NCBI GenBank assembly: GCA_964360835.1
Contig: CAYHYG010000008.1
Location: 1 to 35,707 of the forward strand
Length of the DNA stretch: 35,707 nucleotides
Source: CAYHYG01 sp964360835
GTDB lineage: Bacteria; Patescibacteriota; Patescibacteriia; UBA1558; 2-01-FULL-52-15
Direction of reading: 5' to 3'
A program made the translations under genes and the position numbers. The first letter of the stretch is position 1. Every line of letters starts with the position of its first letter. This document shows, piece by piece, positions 25,095-32,709 of the stretch. The notes under the pieces were generated by a model that searched no databases, was not told the origin of the DNA, and saw nothing but the letters and a program-made list of their open reading frames with translations.

Positions 25095-25471
25095 GCCTCA
25101 CTATATTCTATAAGCCGAATTCTGTACTCCACCATAGGTGGAGCGATGATCATCTCTCTAGTCCCAACGTTGCCGTTGGGATCAAGCGGTCTACCCATCC
25201 CGCCGAGGCGGGATCTACTTGACCTTGCACCGAGTAGAGTTTACCTCTTCTCCGACGTCACCGTCGTAGCGCGTGAGCTCTTACCTCACGGTTTCACCCT
25301 TACCCTTCGACTCGGCCTTACGGCCTCGCTCAGAGCGGTATACTTTCTGTTGCACTTGTCCTTAGCCCAATGGGCCAGGTTGACGTTATCAACTACTCTT
25401 TTTTTGGTGTTCGGACTTTCCTCCCTCCATAGCTTTAGCGACGGAGGGCGATCACCCGAATATAGTGAAGC
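25095..25471 (-). ncRNA. rnpB: RNase P RNA, bacterial class A
   Basis: The catalytic RNA that trims tRNA 5' ends, about 377 nt. Minus-strand conserved segments appear in order: GGAGGAAAGTCCGAACACC (CR-I), AGTGCAACAGAAAG, AGGGTAAGGGTGAAACC, GGTAAGAGCTCACGC, GAGGTAAACTCTACTCGG, GGGTAGACCGCTTGA (L15, can pair with tRNA CCA) and ACAGAATTCGGCTTAT (CR-V/3' end). The ends were set by the P1 helix: GCTTCACTATATTC at the 5' end pairs with GAATATAGTGAGGC at the 3' end. A good promoter lies just upstream. No terminator separates it from the transferase gene. Confidence 0.96.
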
Positions 25472-25477
25472 AACATA

Positions 25478-25506
25478 GATATACCACTTTTACAGAAAAT
25501 CGTCAA
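25478..25506 (-). promoter_or_regulatory. rnpB promoter
   Basis: TTGACG (25501-25506), 17-nt spacer and TATATC (25478-25483) on the minus strand; the predicted start coincides with the first base of the P1 helix near 25471. It begins 2 nt after the stop of the upstream mreB gene and probably also drives the glycan operon. Confidence 0.75.
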
Positions 25507-25508
25507 TA

Positions 25509-26522
25509 TTAACGAGCTGACAATATACTGCGCTTGTATGACTCTAGATTCTCTAAGGCAACTCCTGTGCCTTTAGCTACGCACAGCGAGGCTTCATCAG
25601 CATTAAAGGCTGGTACCCCCGTAGCCTGAGCCAACAGAGTATCCATATTTCTAAGCTGAGAAGTACCCCCGGATAGGACCATACCTTTATCGATAACATC
25701 AGCAGAAAGTTCAGGCGGTGTTTTGTGCAAAACTGATTTGACCGCAGCAATTATACCCTGAAGCTCATTTTGTAAGGCATCAGTAATATCATCCGATGTT
25801 ACATGGATAGTTCTTGGCAAGCCAGTAATTAAATCGCGACCTTTGGCTTCCATTTCTAATTTTTCATTTTTGGGAAGGTACTGGGCGGAACCAATTTTTA
25901 TTTTTAAATCTTCGGCTGTGCGCTCGCCAATGGCCATATTGTATTTACGCTTGATGAAATCCTGAATAGCCGTATCAAATTTATTACCGCCAATACGAAC
26001 CGAGGTATTAGCTACCATTCCACCGAGAGAGATAACAGCAATTTCTGAAGTGCCGCCACCCATATCCACAATCATATGACCGGAAGCTGATCCAATTGGT
26101 ATGTCTGCGCCAATAGCCGCGGCAATCGGCTCTTTGATAATATAGGCCGCCTTCGCACCAGCATTAAGTGTAGCGTCTATGACTGCCCGTCGTTCAGTGG
26201 AGGTGATACCAGCCGGCACCGCTATCATCACTTCTGGGCGGAAAAATTTCATACCACCAGTTGCTTTAGCGATAAAATATTTTAACATGCTCTCTGTGGT
26301 GCGATAATCCGCAATGACACCGTCTTTAAGTGGACGTGAAGCTACAATGGTATCTGGCGTTCTGCCGATCATTTCCTTTGCTTCTTCACCTACGGCCAAA
26401 ACTTTCTTATCCAAAAGAGAAACAGCTACAACAGAAGGCTCATTAATTATGATCCCTCTCTTGGGCACATAGACTAGTGTAGTAGTCGTGCCTAAATCAA
26501 TAGCTATTTTCTTGATAAACAT
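25509..26522 (-). CDS. MreB-family actin-like protein, second copy (catalytic residues kept, N-terminal helix missing)
   Basis: A 337-residue bacterial actin. Phosphate loop 1 (IAIDLGTTTTLVYVPKRG), KEPIAAAIGA with the catalytic Glu before Pro, phosphate loop 2 VDMGGGTSEIAVISLGG and the adenosine loop DKGMVLSGGTSQLRNMD are present. It lacks the amphipathic N-terminal helix that anchors many MreBs to the membrane (starts MFIKKIAIDLG). The other MreB in the window (30104-31156) has that helix but altered catalytic residues, so the two may co-polymerise with different roles. It is the last gene of the mre block; its ATG overlaps the greA stop by 1 nt (TAATG). Confidence 0.9.
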   Translation of the reverse strand: MFIKKIAIDLGTTTTLVYVPKRGIIINEPSVVAVSLLDKKVLAVGEEAKEMIGRTPDTIVASRPLKDGVIADYRTTESMLKYFIAKATGGMKFFRPEVMIAVPAGITSTERRAVIDATLNAGAKAAYIIKEPIAAAIGADIPIGSASGHMIVDMGGGTSEIAVISLGGMVANTSVRIGGNKFDTAIQDFIKRKYNMAIGERTAEDLKIKIGSAQYLPKNEKLEMEAKGRDLITGLPRTIHVTSDDITDALQNELQGIIAAVKSVLHKTPPELSADVIDKGMVLSGGTSQLRNMDTLLAQATGVPAFNADEASLCVAKGTGVALENLESYKRSILSAR

Positions 26523-26980
26523 TAATTGACCTTTACAACAACATAATGACTCTTGCCGCCCGGCGTAGTTAAATCGAACTCTTCACCTTGCTTGCGGCCG
26601 AGAAGCATCTGACCCAGCGGAGAGTCTAATGAAATCTTTCCATTGGCAGGATCGGCTTCTGTAGCTCCAGCCAACTTGACCAGCATTTGTTTGTCGTCCT
26701 TCTTTAGCTCGATAGCCGATCCGACGGAAATAATGTCAGACTCAACATTCTCGACGACCTCAGCAATCTTCAGAATATGTTCAAGTTCCATAATTCGTCC
26801 TTCGATGAAAGCTTGTTCATCTTTGGCTTCGTGATATTCTGCATTTTCAGACAGATCTCCAAATTCCTTGGCTAAGCTAATGCGCTCCGCTATTTCCTTA
26901 CGCTTGATCTTCTTTAGATGTTCCAGTTCCTCCAAAAGTTTTTGTTGACCTTGGGGAGTAAGTACTATTGAATCACTCAT
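26522..26980 (-). CDS. greA: Transcription elongation factor GreA
   Basis: GreA enters the RNA polymerase secondary channel and stimulates cleavage of backtracked RNA. The 152 residues have an N-terminal coiled coil (about 10-75) with the tip residues in LSENAEYHEAKDEQAFIEGR, where the acidic DL.SENAEY motif acts at the active site, and a C-terminal FKBP-like domain (ISLDSPLGQMLLGRKQGEEF). Length is close to the usual ~157. It overlaps pbp2 by 8 nt and the second mreB by 1 nt, an unusual place for greA inside a cell-shape operon. Confidence 0.96.
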   Translation of the reverse strand: MSDSIVLTPQGQQKLLEELEHLKKIKRKEIAERISLAKEFGDLSENAEYHEAKDEQAFIEGRIMELEHILKIAEVVENVESDIISVGSAIELKKDDKQMLVKLAGATEADPANGKISLDSPLGQMLLGRKQGEEFDLTTPGGKSHYVVVKVN

Positions 26981-28886
26981 TGTTGTCTTTTTGATTATTA
27001 AATATTTTTTCTAAAAATAACCTGCTGGCCCTGACGGCAAGACCCTGATCCCCGCCCTCCTCAACTATAATAGCAAAGACCAACTGCGGATTATCATAGG
27101 GGGCAAAACCAGTGAACCAGGAATGGGGCTGCTTATTGCGATTAAATTGGGCTGTTCCAGTTTTACCAGCCACAGGCACTCTGACAGACTGTAAACTACT
27201 AGCGCTACCGCCATGGACAGTCTGACGCAGACCTTTTCGTACCACTTGAATTGTTTCTTGACTCAACCAAGATATTGGCTGAGATTGGGGTAATTCTAGG
27301 GTATTAAAATTCGACACCCACTCAACTATGTGTGGTGTCGTATCTAGACCGTCTGAAGCAATTATAGAAGCAGCGTGGGCCATTTGTAAAGGGGTAACAG
27401 TCAAATCGCCTTGGCCAATAGAAAGATTATACGTATCGCCCAAATACCAGCGTTCACCTTTGGTTTCCAATTTCCAAGCTTCATCCGGTACGAAGCCCGT
27501 AGACTCTCCCGGCAAATCAATACCTAGGGTATCAGCCAAGCCAAATTTAACCGCGTAGTTGCGAATGCGTTCCAACCCCAGTCCATTTTTACCTGCGTTA
27601 TCGCCTCCACCTAAAAGATAGAAATAGGTGTTCACTGAATCGGCCAAAGCGTGATAAATATTAGTCACCCCATGTCCCCTGGGTCGCCAGTCAGGAAAAA
27701 AGAAATTGTTAATTCGCACTCCCCCAGTGCTTATCACCGTTGTCTCCGGCGTTACCACTTTCTCTTGCAAACCAGCGGAAGCCATAATAATTTTAAATGT
27801 AGAACCTGCTGGATACTCACCTGAGATAGCTCTATTATATAATGGTTGGTCCTCATTCTTGATCAAAGTATCAAACTCCTCCTGTGACAAACGATGAGAA
27901 AAAACATTAGGATCAAAATCAGGAAGTGATACCATAGCCCGAACCCCGCCTGATTGTGGATCAAGCACCACACCAGCCATTCGTGTTTTTTTTGATTCGT
28001 CTGCTACCTGCGTCATGGCTTGATATAAGGCGCGCTGGACAGTAAGATCAATAGTTAGCTTCAGGTCATTGCCCTGTAACGGTTCTTGGAGATTTGTTTT
28101 TTGGTACTCCCGTCCTAAGGCGTCCACCTCGGTATCTTGGAATCCAAATTTTCCTCTCAGTAACTTCTCATACGCAACCTCAATACCAGCCTTACCAATA
28201 GTGTCATTATTTAAATACTCACCCTTGGGTGTAGCTTGTAATTCTTCAGCGCTAATTAAACCAGTATAACCAACTAAATGACTGAGACCGCTATCGGTGG
28301 CATAGGTCCTGCCTGGCTCATAGACCACGACAATCTCGTCATGAAAACGAGATTCCGCTAATAATTCAAGAGCTTTTTCATATGGCAATCCCTCGGCAAT
28401 TAAAATTGGGTCTGGTAACTCCAGCTCCAAGCGTTTTTGCCAATCTCTGGTTTTATCAATGTCAGCCAAGAGAGTTTCAAGGAATACAAACTCATTCTGT
28501 TTATTAGTCAACTCTCGCCGATCAATATAGAGTGAAAAATTCCAGGTGTTATAGACCAACGGAGCGCCAGTAATGTCATAGAGTATGCCTCGTGGTGCAG
28601 GCAAAATCAGGCGCTTCGTTCTATTTCCTTCGGCTAAAGATTCAAAATCATCACCGGCGTACACTTGTAGATAAAACGCCCGACAGGACAGACTCAAAAA
28701 AACCGCTAACACAAGCACAGTGTAGCCAATAAGAGCTCGTCTTCCTAAACTTTTGCCAAGAAAAGAACCCATGGCAGAGGTAATTAAGGTATCACCGGCT
28801 TCATTGTTGGCAGTAAAATTTTTCAAATACCCCTTACCGTGGCGACCTTCTTGTATACGAAAAGGATCATTGCTATGAATAGGCAT
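26973..28886 (-). CDS. mrdA: Penicillin-binding protein 2 (class B transpeptidase)
   Basis: PBP2 cross-links peptidoglycan in side-wall growth. The 637 residues have a cytoplasmic start of about 48, one membrane helix (about 49-70), the dimerisation/pedestal domain (LPAPRGILYDITGAPLVYN at 95-113) and the transpeptidase domain with SxxK as S362-TF-K365 (GEYPAGSTFKI), SVN at 417-419 and KTG at 575-577 (VAGKTGTAQ). PBP2 rather than PBP3 is chosen because it follows mreD. The N-terminal tail before the helix is longer than usual; an inner ATG (M39) could be the true start. It overlaps mreD by 14 nt and greA by 8 nt. No rodA gene follows. Confidence 0.93.
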   Translation of the reverse strand: MPIHSNDPFRIQEGRHGKGYLKNFTANNEAGDTLITSAMGSFLGKSLGRRALIGYTVLVLAVFLSLSCRAFYLQVYAGDDFESLAEGNRTKRLILPAPRGILYDITGAPLVYNTWNFSLYIDRRELTNKQNEFVFLETLLADIDKTRDWQKRLELELPDPILIAEGLPYEKALELLAESRFHDEIVVVYEPGRTYATDSGLSHLVGYTGLISAEELQATPKGEYLNNDTIGKAGIEVAYEKLLRGKFGFQDTEVDALGREYQKTNLQEPLQGNDLKLTIDLTVQRALYQAMTQVADESKKTRMAGVVLDPQSGGVRAMVSLPDFDPNVFSHRLSQEEFDTLIKNEDQPLYNRAISGEYPAGSTFKIIMASAGLQEKVVTPETTVISTGGVRINNFFFPDWRPRGHGVTNIYHALADSVNTYFYLLGGGDNAGKNGLGLERIRNYAVKFGLADTLGIDLPGESTGFVPDEAWKLETKGERWYLGDTYNLSIGQGDLTVTPLQMAHAASIIASDGLDTTPHIVEWVSNFNTLELPQSQPISWLSQETIQVVRKGLRQTVHGGSASSLQSVRVPVAGKTGTAQFNRNKQPHSWFTGFAPYDNPQLVFAIIVEEGGDQGLAVRASRLFLEKIFNNQKDNNE

Positions 28887-29367
28887 AGAGTTCCTTTCTA
28901 TCAGCGCGCTGCCTGATTAACAATCGTAATATAACAGCCGCTACAGCCAAAAGAAAACTCATAACTATCATGCCAATCAGTTGTAGCGCAGAAAATGCTA
29001 ATCGCTCCGGCCCTAAATTAATGAATGAAATTCCTAGACAACCAAGTTGGAAAGAGAAGGCATAAATTACTGTCAAAAAGAAACGACTGAATCTACTGAG
29101 ACTACTAAATAAACTACGACTAAGAAGATAGGAGATCAAGGCGGCCAGTAGTACTACTAAATTATACAAACCATAATGTAGAATTAGTAAATCTGCTAAG
29201 GTTACGACGGCGATGGAGGCAAACCAGCCCTGTAAGTGTTGGTTGTTGTATATATAAAATACACCGGGCAGAATGAGCGAGGCAATGAGCAACATACCGT
29301 ATTCAAAAAAGACCAATTGAATGAAATAAGCTATCAACAAACTGCTAAACGTTACAAAAAATATCAT
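28873..29367 (-). CDS. mreD: Rod-shape-determining membrane protein MreD
   Basis: A 164-residue polytopic protein with about six hydrophobic segments and little else, as usual for MreD, which is poorly conserved. FLSLFSSLSRFS-type loops are polar and the tail is basic (RLLIRQRADRKELYAYS). The call rests on the position between mreC (4-nt ATGA overlap) and pbp2, plus length and topology. It belongs to the MreBCD-PBP2 elongation complex in the cytoplasmic membrane. Confidence 0.82.
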   Translation of the reverse strand: MIFFVTFSSLLIAYFIQLVFFEYGMLLIASLILPGVFYIYNNQHLQGWFASIAVVTLADLLILHYGLYNLVVLLAALISYLLSRSLFSSLSRFSRFFLTVIYAFSFQLGCLGISFINLGPERLAFSALQLIGMIVMSFLLAVAAVILRLLIRQRADRKELYAYS

Positions 29368-30098
29368 TGGCTGACTACAATAATAGTAACAATATATTGA
29401 CTGAGATAATCCACTGCCGGTTTAATCTTGGCGGAAGAAAATATATCTGATTCTGATTTTTCTATCGATTCTACGGTGCCAATAACCAAACCTCTGGGCG
29501 TCTGTTGCTCCAGACCAGATGTGACTATCAACTCCGAGGGCTGTAATTCAATTTCATTAGGCACATACTGCAGGACCAGGCTCGTACCAAGATTACCTTG
29601 TAGTAATCCGTTAGTAGCAGAACCACCGCTGACCATAGCTGGCACCTTACTGACATCGCTCGTCAGTAACTCAACCAAAGACCGTTCCGCTTCGACAGAT
29701 ATAATTTTACCGATAAGAATTCCTTCTCCCACGATCACTGGCTGGCCTAGTGCCACAGCCTGATTACTGCCTGCTGCTAACGTTAGAAAATTACTGTTGA
29801 ATGGATCCTTACTAAGAATGTAGGTAGAAACCCTCTGAAACTCTTGCTTCTGAAAAAACGATAGTTGCCGACGTAATTCCTCGTTCTCTGATTCGATGGC
29901 ACTTAGTCTGGCTACTTCCGCTGTTAGCATCTCTATCAGCAAATCTTTTTCTGCTGGGGTCGTTGTATAGCTTCGCAACCAACTCTGAGTTCCCAGTAAC
30001 CCCCTACTAACAAAATGTCCCCACGGCAGTCGCGGAGCCAACAATATAATTACAATGACAACTAGAATGATGATAAGCAGCTGACGATTTCGTTTCAT
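29364..30098 (-). CDS. mreC: Cell-shape protein MreC
   Basis: The 244-residue bitopic protein has a membrane helix at about 7-22 (LLIIILVVIVIILLAP), a coiled coil (about 50-82, LLIEMLTAEVARLSAIESEN) and a beta-rich outer domain containing ILSKDPFNSNFLTLAAGSNQ and GILIGKIISVEAERSLVELL, the MreC core repeats. MreC links MreB to PBP2 and activates it. It follows mreB by 5 nt and overlaps mreD by 4 nt. Confidence 0.92.
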   Translation of the reverse strand: MKRNRQLLIIILVVIVIILLAPRLPWGHFVSRGLLGTQSWLRSYTTTPAEKDLLIEMLTAEVARLSAIESENEELRRQLSFFQKQEFQRVSTYILSKDPFNSNFLTLAAGSNQAVALGQPVIVGEGILIGKIISVEAERSLVELLTSDVSKVPAMVSGGSATNGLLQGNLGTSLVLQYVPNEIELQPSELIVTSGLEQQTPRGLVIGTVESIEKSESDIFSSAKIKPAVDYLSQYIVTIIVVSQ

Positions 30099-30103
30099 AT
30101 ATC

Positions 30104-31156
30104 CTATGATAAAGCTCTGTCACGTGTGGAAGGTAAAAGTATTTGTCGCAGCATGTCATAATCTTCCAGTACTACTCCAGTTCCACGCACAACACTGGTA
30201 AGTGGATCATTGGTCACGCTCACAGGTATTTTGGTTTCGTGTTCAATTAGTTTATCTAAACCACGAAGCAGGGCTCCTCCGCCAGACAAAATCATTCCGC
30301 GATTATAAAGATCAGCCACCAATTCCGGCGGTGTATTCTCTATGGTCGCTTTGATATTATCTGTAATGATACGTAATGGTTTATTCAAAGCTTCCCTAAT
30401 ATCTTGGTCAGTGATCACCACCTCCTTTGGTAAACCAGTCAGCACATCGCGTCCCCTGGCGGTGGCCTCTAAATGTTCCTTGCTAGAAATTGCTGTGCCA
30501 ACCTCAATCTTGACCCGTTCGGCCGTAATATCGCCTAGTATGATATTAAACTTATCACGGATATACTGAATAATAGCCTCATTAAATTTATCACCAGCCA
30601 GCTTAAGCGATTTCCAAGTAACCACACCTCCTAGTGAAATGACCGCAATTTCGGTGGTTCCACCACCTATTTCTACAATCATACTGGCGGTGGCCTCCTG
30701 TATTTGTAGCCCGGCGCCAATGGCTGCAGCCACAGGTTGCTCAATTAATAAAACTTCACGAGCTCCGGCACTGGTCACAGCATCTTCGACGGCTTTGTGT
30801 TCCACTTCAGTTATGTCCAAAGGGATAGCTACTACGACACGTGGTCTGGGTACTAAAGCAAAACTCTCTTTGTGCACCTTATCAATAAAATATTTCAACA
30901 TCTTTTCTGTCACTTCAAAATCAGAAATTACACCATCAACCATTGGCCGGGAAATAGTAATATGGGAAGGTGTCTTGCCGACCATAACCTTGGCCTCCTG
31001 CCCCACGGCCAGTATCTGGTCAGTACGATTATTAATCGCAACTACAGATGGTTCATTAATGACAATACCCTGGTCCTTCACATATACCAAGGTATTGGCG
31101 GTTCCTAGATCGATGCCCAGATCCTTGGAAAATCTACCGAATAACCTCTTGAGCAT
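30104..31156 (-). CDS. mreB: MreB actin-like cell-shape protein, first copy (changed catalytic residues)
   Basis: A 350-residue MreB with the membrane-binding amphipathic start MLKRLFGRFSKDLGIDLGTA, phosphate loop 1 and the adenosine loop NRGMILSGGGALLRGLD. Two normally conserved active-site residues differ: IEEP is IEQP (the Glu before Pro, which assists ATP hydrolysis, is Gln, as in actin), and VDIGGGTTE is VEIGGGTTE (Asp to Glu). Both codons were read directly (CAA and GAA). It is followed by mreC, mreD and pbp2, so it is the canonical elongation-complex mreB by position. Its start overlaps the end of proS by 23 nt. Confidence 0.94.
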   Translation of the reverse strand: MLKRLFGRFSKDLGIDLGTANTLVYVKDQGIVINEPSVVAINNRTDQILAVGQEAKVMVGKTPSHITISRPMVDGVISDFEVTEKMLKYFIDKVHKESFALVPRPRVVVAIPLDITEVEHKAVEDAVTSAGAREVLLIEQPVAAAIGAGLQIQEATASMIVEIGGGTTEIAVISLGGVVTWKSLKLAGDKFNEAIIQYIRDKFNIILGDITAERVKIEVGTAISSKEHLEATARGRDVLTGLPKEVVITDQDIREALNKPLRIITDNIKATIENTPPELVADLYNRGMILSGGGALLRGLDKLIEHETKIPVSVTNDPLTSVVRGTGVVLEDYDMLRQILLPSTRDRALS

Positions 31157-32402
31157 ATAATTTCTTCAAGACCTTACTCAAATCAGCAGGTTTCATTAGA
31201 TCTCGTTTTCCATCAGTGCGATACTTTACTTCAATATTTGGTTTAGCCTTATCACCAATAACTACCTGTAGAGGTATCCCTATCAGATCAGCTTCTGCTA
31301 GTTTCTGACCGGCACTCAACTTACGGTCGTCTATCAGAAAATCGTAGTCATTGGCCATCTGCTGTAATTCTTGCATCATTTTCTGACTGTAGTCGTGGTC
31401 TTGAGATAGCTGCAAAACGTGAACGTGATATGGCGTTGTAGCTGGCGTCCACTTGATTCCAGCTTCATCATGATAAGCTTCAACAATGGTACCCATAGCT
31501 CTTCCAACCCCGATACCGTAAGCGCCCATATATATTGGCTGAATGACTCCAGCTTCGTCAGCATACTGTGCATGTTGAGCCGATGTAAAAAGAATTTCCT
31601 GGTCAAAGATATTGCCACCCTCTACTGTCTTGGCTTGGGTCAATATTTTCTGACAACGAGGACACAGATCACCTTCACCAATCGTAGCGATTTCTTTATT
31701 CTGCGCCCAGCCACATGATAGACAATAAATAGTGATATCTTCGCCTGCTGGTGTAACTACCATGAATTCATGAGAATGCTTTTTGCTCATGGTGCCGCCC
31801 GAAGCTTCAACCGAAAAAGCTCTAAGACCTAAGCGTTGAAATAGTGCGAGATAGGCATCATGGGCTTTCTGATAAAACGCTGACGATTCTTCGGCTGTAC
31901 GAGCAAATGAATACAAGTCCTTCATGACAAATTCCCTGCCTCGTAGTAATCCTGATTTGGCTCGAGGTTCATCACGAAATTTTGTCTGAATCTGATAAAT
32001 ATATAAGGGTAAATCCTTATATGAGTGAACGTGTCGACTAATAATATCAGTAATTACCTCCTCATGCGTCGGTCCTAGTCCCAGCTCTCTGCCACTGGAA
32101 TCAGTAAATTGATACATAGAGCCGCCGACACGATCCTGCCACCGACCGCTGGTCATCCAGACTTCTTTATTTTGTAACACGGGCATCAAAATCTCCTGGG
32201 CTCCCAGCCTATTCATTTCCTGTCTAATAACTTCTTCAATTTTCTTATGAACACGTAATCCCAGAGGTAAATACGTGTACACGCCGGCCAAATTTTTCTC
32301 AATAAAGCCAGCCCTCATTAACAATTGGGCGTTGGTACTAACTTCCTCGGAGCTAACCTCTTTACGAGTTTTTCCAAAAAGCTTTGATTGATGGGTCATC
32401 AT
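31134..32402 (-). CDS. proS: Prolyl-tRNA synthetase, short form without the editing insert
   Basis: A class II synthetase charging tRNA-Pro, 422 residues against about 570 in most bacteria. Motif 1 region FIEKNLAGVYTYLPLGLRV (about 33-51), motif 2 TKFRDEPRAKSGLLRGREF (140-158), motif 3 GAYGIGVGRAMG (293-304) and an anticodon-binding domain (about 325-415) are all present. The INS domain that removes mischarged alanine is absent; in its place is a short loop with two Cys pairs (C227/C230 and C247/C250), probably a zinc knuckle. Similar short ProS enzymes occur in Alphaproteobacteria. Overlaps mreB by 23 nt and follows the small upstream gene by 1 nt. Confidence 0.95.
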   Translation of the reverse strand: MMTHQSKLFGKTRKEVSSEEVSTNAQLLMRAGFIEKNLAGVYTYLPLGLRVHKKIEEVIRQEMNRLGAQEILMPVLQNKEVWMTSGRWQDRVGGSMYQFTDSSGRELGLGPTHEEVITDIISRHVHSYKDLPLYIYQIQTKFRDEPRAKSGLLRGREFVMKDLYSFARTAEESSAFYQKAHDAYLALFQRLGLRAFSVEASGGTMSKKHSHEFMVVTPAGEDITIYCLSCGWAQNKEIATIGEGDLCPRCQKILTQAKTVEGGNIFDQEILFTSAQHAQYADEAGVIQPIYMGAYGIGVGRAMGTIVEAYHDEAGIKWTPATTPYHVHVLQLSQDHDYSQKMMQELQQMANDYDFLIDDRKLSAGQKLAEADLIGIPLQVVIGDKAKPNIEVKYRTDGKRDLMKPADLSKVLKKLYAQEVIR

Positions 32403-32403
32403 A

Positions 32404-32709
32404 TTATATTTTTGCTTGAAAAAAATTGTTTATTCTAGTCGCTTCTGCCTCTACCAATGGTCCGTCATAGTCTGCATTATGAGCCTTAACAGCTTGATAG
32501 TGGCGTGTTTCTGCTTTCTGGTCAAGATGTAGATCGGCCAGGACACGAGAGGCCTCATTGGCTTCAATATACAGGTGAAAACGCGGCCAAGCTTGCCCTG
32601 CTCTCAACCTACGACTAAAATTGGGCTGAGGGCCCAATTCCTGATGGTATCCAGCTTCTCGTAATGTTCGTCTGACCGTTGATTCGGAAGCGTTCAAAAC
32701 CCATTTCAT
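32404..32709 (-). CDS. Small conserved-looking protein of unknown function
   Basis: The product has 101 residues when started at the ATG at 32709, which gives a 4-nt ATGA overlap with the rseP-type gene; an earlier ATG at 32736 would give a 31-nt overlap and is less likely. It is basic at the start (ESTVRRTLREAGYHQ, RRLRAGQ), then RFHLYIEANEASRVLADLHL and a charged, histidine-containing stretch (KAETRHYQAVKAHNADYDG) ending in an acidic helix. No membrane helix or signal peptide. I do not recognise a family with a known function; I have the impression that similar proteins occur in other CPR genomes. It is co-transcribed with proS and rseP. Confidence 0.65.
   Translation of the reverse strand: MKWVLNASESTVRRTLREAGYHQELGPQPNFSRRLRAGQAWPRFHLYIEANEASRVLADLHLDQKAETRHYQAVKAHNADYDGPLVEAEATRINNFFQAKI

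Noticed and set aside
25094..25198. Upstream extension of the WcaJ-type transferase
   Set aside because: It would be coded by the conserved 3' third of RNase P RNA; the transferase is complete from the ATG at 25093.
25062..25478. A 138-codon plus-strand reading frame
   Set aside because: It is the antisense of RNase P RNA and shows no protein-like features.
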